Shown here piece after piece: positions 5,908-10,298 of a stretch of DNA of 10,298 nt. Numbering within the stretch: the first letter of the stretch is position 1; each line of letters opens with the position of its first letter. A model generated the notes under the pieces. The model had not been told where the DNA came from. It saw nothing but the letters and a program-made list of their open reading frames with translations, and made no database searches. Origin of the DNA: Paracoccaceae bacterium (GTDB lineage: Bacteria > Pseudomonadota > Alphaproteobacteria > Rhodobacterales > Rhodobacteraceae). Location of the stretch: assembly GCA_023260935.1 (NCBI GenBank), contig JALQTL010000258.1:1-10298 (forward strand), given 5' to 3'. The translations under genes were made by a program, and so were the position numbers.

Positions 5908-8199
5908 TCAGCCGTAATGGGCCACCGGGGTGCCCGCCACGGCCGACATGTTCAATAGTCCGCGCGCGGTGATCGACGGCGTGACGATGTGGGCCTTGTT
6001 GCCCATACCCATCAGGATCGGTCCCACCTCCAGCCCGCCTGCCTTCATCTTCAGGATGTTGCGCACGCCCGATGCCGCATCGGCCGAGGCGAAGACCAGC
6101 ACATTGGCCGCCCCCTGAAACCGGCTGCCGGGCAGCAGGCGTTCGCGGATCGATTGATCAAGGGCCGCGTCCACGTTCATCTCGCCTTCATAGCTGAAGT
6201 CCGGTTCGCGTTCGTCCAGCAGTTCCAACGCCTCGCGCATGCGGCGGGCCTTGTCGGTTTCCATGTTGCCGAACTGGCTTTGCGTGCACAGCGCGATCTT
6301 GGGGGTAAGGCCGAAACGGCGGACATGCCGGGCCGCCCCAATGACCGTTTCCATGATCTGATGCGGTGTCGGCTCAGGGTGCACATGGGTATCGGCAATG
6401 AACAGCGGACCGTCTTCAAGGATCATCATCGACAGGGCCGCCACAGGGTGCAGCCCGCCCCGCGCCAGAACCTGCCGGACATAGTTCAGATGCCACAGGA
6501 ATTGTCCGAAGGTGCCGCACAGCATGCTGTCGGCCTCGCCCCGATGCACCATGACGGCGGCAATCGCCGTGGTATTCGTGCGCATGATCGCCCGGGCGAT
6601 ATCCGGCGTCACCCCGCGCCGGGCCATCAGCCCGTGGTAGGTTTCCCAGTAATCGCGATAGCGCGGGTCGTTTTCGGGGTTCACCAGATGAAAATCGCGG
6701 CCCGGACGGATCGGCAGGCCATAGCGTTCGCAGCGCGCCTCGATCACGTCGGGCCGGCCGATCAGGATCGGCAGGTCGGTGGTTTCCTCCAGCATCGCAT
6801 TGGCAGCCCGCAGCACCCGTTCGTCTTCGCCTTCGGCAAAGACGATCTTGCGTTCGGCCTGACGCGCGGCTTCGAACACGGGGCGCATCAGCAGCGCGGA
6901 TTTGAAAACCGATCCATCCAGCTTGCGCTTGTAGGCTTCCAGATCCTCGATCGGGCGGGTTGCCACCCCGGTTTCCATCGCCGCCCGCGCCACAGCGCTG
7001 GCCACCACGCCGATCAGGCGGGGGTCAAACGGCTTCGGGATCAGGTAATCCGCCCCGAAGGAAAGCTTTTCGCCCTGATAGGCCGCCGCAGCCTCGGCGC
7101 TGGTGGTGGCGCGGGCAAGGGCCGCGATGCCTTCGATACAGGCCAGTTCCATCTGGTCATTGATGGTTGTCGCCCCCACATCCAGCGCCCCGCGGAAGAT
7201 GAAGGGAAAACACAGGACGTTGTTGACCTGATTGGGAAAGTCCGACCGGCCCGTGGCAATGATCGCATCCGGCGCCACGCTGCGCGCAAGGTCGGGAAGA
7301 ATTTCGGGGGTCGGGTTGGCAAGGGCAAAGATGATCGGGCGCGGGGCCATCCGTGCCACCATCTCGGGCGTCAGCACGCCGGGGCCGGACAGGCCAAGGA
7401 ACAGATCGGCGCCTTCGATCACCTCGGCCAGCGTGGCCGGCGCATCCCCTTGGGCGAAAGCCTCTTTCTGCGGAGTCATCTGACTGGTGCGGCCCTTGTA
7501 GACCAGCCCGTCAAGATCGCACAGCCAGACGTTTTCGCGCTTCACCCCCAGCTTCACCAGCATCTCGAGGCAGGCGATTCCCGCCGCCCCCCCGCCAGTG
7601 GACACCACCTTTATCAGGTCGAAGGACTTTTTCGAAACGATCAGCGCATTGGTTGCCGCCGCGCCCACCACGATGGCGGTGCCGTGCTGGTCATCGTGGA
7701 AGACGGGGATGTTCATCCGCTCGCGGCAAAATTGTTCAACGATGAAACAATCCGGCGCCTTGATGTCTTCCAGGTTGATGGCGCCGAATGTGGGTTCCAG
7801 CGCGCAGACGATCTCGGCCAGCTTGATCGGATCCGGTTCGTTCACCTCAATGTCGAAACAGTCGATATTGGCGAATTTCTTGAAAAGGACGGCTTTGCCT
7901 TCCATCACCGGCTTAGAGGCCAGCGCGCCAATGTTTCCAAGCCCCAGCACAGCCGTGCCATTGGAAACCACGGCAACCAGATTCCCGCGCGAGGTATAGC
8001 GCGAGGCAGTAGCGGGATCGGCCTTGATCTCAAGGCAGGCATCGGCGACGCCCGGTGAATAGGCCCGGCTCAGGTCACGGCCATTGGCAAGCGGCTTCGT
8101 CGCGCGGATTTCCAGTTTTCCGGGCTTGGGGAATTCATGGTAATCCAAGGCTGCCTGCCGGCTGCTTTGCCTTGCGTCATCCTGCCTGTGATCGTCCAT
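5908..8199 (-). CDS. maeB: NADP-dependent malic enzyme with C-terminal phosphotransacetylase-like domain
   Basis: MaeB oxidatively decarboxylates malate to pyruvate and CO2 with reduction of NADP+. The 763-residue product has the two-part MaeB architecture. In the malic enzyme part (about 20-430) are Tyr47 in LSRAYSPGVA, Lys102 in EGKAVLFKK, metal ligands E144/D145 in LEDIKAPDCF and D170 in FHDDQHGTA, and the glycine-rich dinucleotide motif STGGGAAG at 200-207. From about residue 449 (KIVFAEGEDERVLRA) to the end is a full-length phosphotransacetylase-like domain. In MaeB homologues this domain is regulatory, binding acetyl-CoA, rather than a working transacetylase. GGGAGG lies six bases before the ATG at 8197-8199. 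It is divergent from the cupin gene and transcribed in the same direction as prpE, but separated from it by 277 bases. Confidence 0.96.
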   Translation of the reverse strand: MDDHRQDDARQSSRQAALDYHEFPKPGKLEIRATKPLANGRDLSRAYSPGVADACLEIKADPATASRYTSRGNLVAVVSNGTAVLGLGNIGALASKPVMEGKAVLFKKFANIDCFDIEVNEPDPIKLAEIVCALEPTFGAINLEDIKAPDCFIVEQFCRERMNIPVFHDDQHGTAIVVGAAATNALIVSKKSFDLIKVVSTGGGAAGIACLEMLVKLGVKRENVWLCDLDGLVYKGRTSQMTPQKEAFAQGDAPATLAEVIEGADLFLGLSGPGVLTPEMVARMAPRPIIFALANPTPEILPDLARSVAPDAIIATGRSDFPNQVNNVLCFPFIFRGALDVGATTINDQMELACIEGIAALARATTSAEAAAAYQGEKLSFGADYLIPKPFDPRLIGVVASAVARAAMETGVATRPIEDLEAYKRKLDGSVFKSALLMRPVFEAARQAERKIVFAEGEDERVLRAANAMLEETTDLPILIGRPDVIEARCERYGLPIRPGRDFHLVNPENDPRYRDYWETYHGLMARRGVTPDIARAIMRTNTTAIAAVMVHRGEADSMLCGTFGQFLWHLNYVRQVLARGGLHPVAALSMMILEDGPLFIADTHVHPEPTPHQIMETVIGAARHVRRFGLTPKIALCTQSQFGNMETDKARRMREALELLDEREPDFSYEGEMNVDAALDQSIRERLLPGSRFQGAANVLVFASADAASGVRNILKMKAGGLEVGPILMGMGNKAHIVTPSITARGLLNMSAVAGTPVAHYG

Positions 8200-8352
8200 G
8201 TCTTCCTCCCTGAAGATGTGGGCCGAATAATTTGTTTAGCCTTAAACCACCTTTGTCGCGCTGCCAACTGGCTGGTTGCGCGAACACTTGCAGGACTGCC
8301 TTGCAAATCCCGCAAGCCGTGACCACCATGCCGCCAAACGAAAGGGAATGAA
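8200..8352. promoter_or_regulatory. Divergent intergenic region between maeB and the cupin gene
   Basis: Both neighbours start here, so two promoters are expected in 153 bases. On the maeB strand TTGGCA (8262-8267) is a fair -35, with AT-rich sequence about 15-17 bases further on, but no good -10. An inverted repeat GTTTA-GCCT-TAAAC lies at 8234-8247 within that AT-rich patch and could be an operator. Nearer the cupin gene, CTTGCAGG (8287-8294) and CTTGCAAA (8300-8307) form a direct repeat 13 bases apart. The second matches seven of eight bases of the TTTGCAAA box seen before prpE. AAAGGGA at 8339-8345 is the cupin gene's ribosome binding site. Confidence 0.4.
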
Positions 8353-9459
8353 ATGTCTGCCACGCATAGCGAGAGCCGGGCCGAAACCCGCGCCGAGATC
8401 CGCCTGCCGACGCAAGAGTTGCGCGATGATCTGGCGTTCTTCACGAAAGTCCTGGGGATGCGGCTGGACATGATCTATCCCGCCGACAACCCCGAAGTTG
8501 CCGTGATGTCCGGCCATGGCCTGAGGCTGCGGCTGCAAAAGGGCGCGCCCGAGGCACCTGGCACGATCCGCATCCTGACCGCCGACCCGGATGCCTTTGC
8601 CGGCGGCGCACGGGAACTTCAGGCCCCGAATGGCACAAGGGTCGAGGTTGACGAGCTGAACCCGCCCCTGGTCCTGCCGGAAACGCAGCACGCCTTCGTG
8701 GTCCGCCGGCTTGCCGATCAGGCGCCTTGGGTCATCGGGCGCGCCGGCATGCATTACCGCGATCTTGTGCCCAGCCGTCTGGGTGGCGCGATGATCGCCA
8801 GCCACATCCGCATCCCCGATGGCGGTCCGGTGCCCGATATGGTGCACTATCACAAGGTCGGCTTTCAGCTGATCTTCTGCATCAAGGGTTGGGTTGATGT
8901 GGTTTACGAGGATCAAGGGCCGAAAATCCGCCTGACGGCCGGAGATTGCTTCATCCAGCCGCCCGAAATCCGCCATCGGGTGCTGGAAGCCAGCGACGGG
9001 ATCGAGGTGATCGAGATCGGGGTGCCCGCCGAACATGTGACAGAGATTGACCACCAGATGACCCTGCCCACCCCCCATCTGCGCCCCGAGAGGGAATGGC
9101 AGGGGCAAAGGTTCGTCCATAACGTCGGCGCCACGGGCCGTTTCGCGCCTTTTCGCGTTCCGGGGTTCGAAGCGCGTGACACAACGATTGCCGCCAATAC
9201 CAAGGGCGTTGCCAGCGTGATGGTGGCCCGCCCCACCGGCCCCGCCCCCTGGACGCGGCACAAGGGTGATATCCTTTTCACCTTCGTGATGTCCGGGCAG
9301 ATGACGCTGGAAGGCGAAGGCAAGGAACCCTTCCGCCTGTCCCCCGGCGATGCCTTCGTGATCCCGCCGGGGCTGGCCACTCGCTATGCCGATGCCACCC
9401 CCGATCTGGAACTGCTGGAAGTCAGCCTGCCGGGAAATCCCGCCACCGAAACGCTCTGA
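8353..9459 (+). CDS. VOC-domain plus double-cupin protein of unknown function
   Basis: The 368-residue cytoplasmic product has three apparent modules. Residues about 14-103 look like a vicinal oxygen chelate (glyoxalase/dioxygenase fold) unit: RLPTQELRDDLAFFTKVLGM is its first strand and helix, and a later APNGTRVEVDE segment ends it. Cupin 1 (about 135-235) keeps metal-binding positions: HYH at 165-167, Gln172 where Glu is usual, and His208 in the second motif. Cupin 2 (about 265-365) looks degenerate: the matching positions are Thr301/His303, Leu308 and Thr343, so only one His remains. Bicupins of this kind include oxygenases, isomerases and sugar-acid enzymes. I cannot name a substrate. 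The start has AAAGGGA seven bases upstream. It faces away from maeB and lies 132 bases before cdd in the same direction. Confidence 0.85.
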   Translation: MSATHSESRAETRAEIRLPTQELRDDLAFFTKVLGMRLDMIYPADNPEVAVMSGHGLRLRLQKGAPEAPGTIRILTADPDAFAGGARELQAPNGTRVEVDELNPPLVLPETQHAFVVRRLADQAPWVIGRAGMHYRDLVPSRLGGAMIASHIRIPDGGPVPDMVHYHKVGFQLIFCIKGWVDVVYEDQGPKIRLTAGDCFIQPPEIRHRVLEASDGIEVIEIGVPAEHVTEIDHQMTLPTPHLRPEREWQGQRFVHNVGATGRFAPFRVPGFEARDTTIAANTKGVASVMVARPTGPAPWTRHKGDILFTFVMSGQMTLEGEGKEPFRLSPGDAFVIPPGLATRYADATPDLELLEVSLPGNPATETL

Positions 9460-9478
9460 TCCCTTCCCCTTGCGAAAA

Positions 9479-9550
9479 GGCCGCCGGGGGGCGGGGGCAG
9501 GCAGGCCCGCGGGGGAATGGCGGGCCTTGCGCTTTGCCTGCCGGGCGGCC
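9479..9550 (+). terminator. Large nested stem-loop between the cupin gene and cdd
   Basis: Three perfect nested stems are present: 9479-9485 with 9544-9550 (7 bp), 9496-9503 with 9535-9542 (8 bp), and 9504-9510 with 9520-9526 (7 bp, loop of nine). It begins about 20 bases after the cupin stop and ends about 40 bases before cdd. No U-run follows, so it could be a U-less terminator, an mRNA stabiliser or a leader element of cdd. Confidence 0.5.
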
Positions 9551-9591
9551 AAACTTCGGCCTTGGATCAATCACCCTCGGGATCTTTTGAC

Positions 9592-9984
9592 ATGACCCTT
9601 CTGCAAGCAGCAACCGATGTCCGTGAACGGGCCTATGCCCCCTATTCCCGGTTCAAGGTGGGGGCTGCACTTCGCGCAGGGTCCGGTGCGGTCTATGTCG
9701 GCTGCAATGTGGAAAACGTCGCCTATCCCGAAGGCACCTGCGCCGAGGCCGGGGCGATCGCCGCAATGATCGCCGGGGGCGATGACCGGATCGAAGAAGT
9801 TTTCGTGATCGCCGACAGCCCCAGCCCGGTGCCACCCTGCGGCGGATGCCGCCAGAAGCTTGCCGAATTTGCCGGCCCTGCGGTCAGGGTCACGCTCTGC
9901 ACCACCGATGGCGCGCAGAAAACCATGACGGTTGCCGAACTTTTGCCCGGGTCTTTCACGGCGGCGCATATGGACCGCGCGTGA
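9592..9984 (+). CDS. cdd: Cytidine deaminase
   Basis: This zinc enzyme deaminates cytidine and deoxycytidine to uridine and deoxyuridine in pyrimidine salvage. The 130-residue product is the normal length of the short homotetrameric type. It shows the N-terminal APYSRFKVGAAL, the substrate-binding NVEN at 39-42, and the zinc site CAE at 50-52 (Cys50 ligand, Glu52 proton shuttle) with PCGGC supplying Cys83 and Cys86. The ATG at 9592 is chosen because it gives the usual short N-terminus; the ribosome binding site is weak. The stop overlaps the next start (TGATG), which ties it to deoA in one operon. Bases 9665-9716 recur exactly at the window's right end. Confidence 0.95.
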   Translation: MTLLQAATDVRERAYAPYSRFKVGAALRAGSGAVYVGCNVENVAYPEGTCAEAGAIAAMIAGGDDRIEEVFVIADSPSPVPPCGGCRQKLAEFAGPAVRVTLCTTDGAQKTMTVAELLPGSFTAAHMDRA

Positions 9985-10298
9985 TGGACGCCCGCGCCAT
10001 TATCGCCCGGGTGCGCGACAGCCGCACCCCTTCGGCGGCGGAACTGGCGTGGTTTGCCAAGGGGCTGGCCGATGGTACGGTCACGGATGCCCAGGCCGGG
10101 GCCTTTGCCATGGCGGTTCTGTTGAACGGTCTGGGGGATGAGGGCCGGGTGGCGCTGACCCGGGCCATGCGCGATTCCGGCAAAGTGCTGCAATGGGATC
10201 TGCCCGGCCCGGTGCTGGACAAACATTCCACCGGCGGTATCGGCGACTGCACTTCGCGCAGGGTCCGGTGCGGTCTATGTCGGCTGCAATGTGGAAAA
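9984..10298 (+). CDS. deoA: Thymidine phosphorylase, N-terminal fragment with a suspect 3' end
   Basis: DeoA splits thymidine and deoxyuridine with phosphate into base and deoxyribose-1-phosphate. The visible part reads MDARAIIARVRDSRTPS, then a helical segment, AMRDSGKVLQWD, and the family motif DKHSTGGIGDCTS at residues 79-91. After residue 91 homologues continue with a hydrophobic stretch (Leu-rich, then PALAACG-like), but here the frame gives RRVRCGLCRLQ, which resembles no phosphorylase. That change coincides with an exact 52-base copy of cdd starting at 10247. The gene is trustworthy to about 10256. The start overlaps the cdd stop (TGATG), indicating translational coupling in a nucleoside salvage operon. 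Confidence 0.88.
   Translation, partial: MDARAIIARVRDSRTPSAAELAWFAKGLADGTVTDAQAGAFAMAVLLNGLGDEGRVALTRAMRDSGKVLQWDLPGPVLDKHSTGGIGDCTSRRVRCGLCRLQCGK
10247..10298 (+). repeat. Exact 52-base copy of cdd positions 9665-9716 at the window end
   Basis: Every base from 10247 to the end of the window matches 9665-9716 in the same orientation. The base before each copy differs (A at 10246, G at 9664). The copy interrupts deoA in the middle of a conserved region. The first ten or so bases (CTGCACTTCG) also fit the expected deoA coding sequence, so the switch probably happened within a short shared stretch. Confidence 0.97.

Noticed and set aside
5989..8058. A 689-codon open frame on the + strand, antisense to maeB
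   Set aside because: It lies wholly inside maeB, which has a full set of malic enzyme and phosphotransacetylase-like motifs. The antisense translation is rich in His, Arg, Gln and Gly with no recognisable domain, as expected for the complement of a GC-rich gene.
8242..9570. A 442-codon open frame on the - strand opposite the cupin gene
   Set aside because: The + strand frame has clear cupin motifs and a good ribosome binding site. The antisense product has no recognisable motif and would run through both flanking gaps.

Overview
The window is GC-rich bacterial chromosome, densely packed with ordinary metabolic genes. The proteins read like those of a Rhodobacteraceae-type alphaproteobacterium (Rhodobacter/Paracoccus relatives); this rests on recalled family resemblance and strong GC bias, not on a search. 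No RNA gene, insertion sequence, prophage or CRISPR array is visible.

Layout, left to right. (1) The 5' part of glyA (serine hydroxymethyltransferase) runs leftward off the window. A 206-bp divergent gap separates it from nadK (NAD kinase), which runs rightward. (2) nadK converges on a leftward unit read as prpE (propionyl-CoA synthetase), an Hpt phosphotransfer protein, and a sigma-54 type response regulator whose receiver and AAA+ sequence resembles LuxO. The last two genes overlap by one base (TGATG). (3) Upstream of prpE is a 277-bp gap with two perfect TTTGCAAA boxes and several near-matches. This is the kind of site bound by RamB/PrpR/ScfR short-chain acyl-CoA regulators. The gap also holds tandem hairpins just past the end of maeB. 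(4) maeB, a malic enzyme fused to a phosphotransacetylase-like domain, also runs leftward. (5) A 153-bp divergent gap leads to a rightward gene for a three-domain VOC plus double-cupin protein of unknown function. (6) A strongly structured 132-bp gap follows. After it come cdd (cytidine deaminase) and the start of deoA (thymidine phosphorylase), again overlapping as TGATG.

How the genes fit together: PrpE feeds propionate into propionyl-CoA metabolism. MaeB removes the resulting C4 acids as pyruvate while making NADPH, and NadK supplies NADP. cdd-deoA is a pyrimidine nucleoside salvage pair. The two-component pair behind prpE has no histidine kinase in view, so its input and targets are unknown.

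One strong anomaly: the last 52 bases are an exact copy of an internal piece of cdd. They replace the expected deoA sequence just after a short shared stretch. The simplest reading is a chimeric contig end, so deoA should not be trusted beyond about 10256. The best biological leads are the TTTGCAAA cluster before prpE and the prpE / Hpt / LuxO-like operon. I found no clearly new system.
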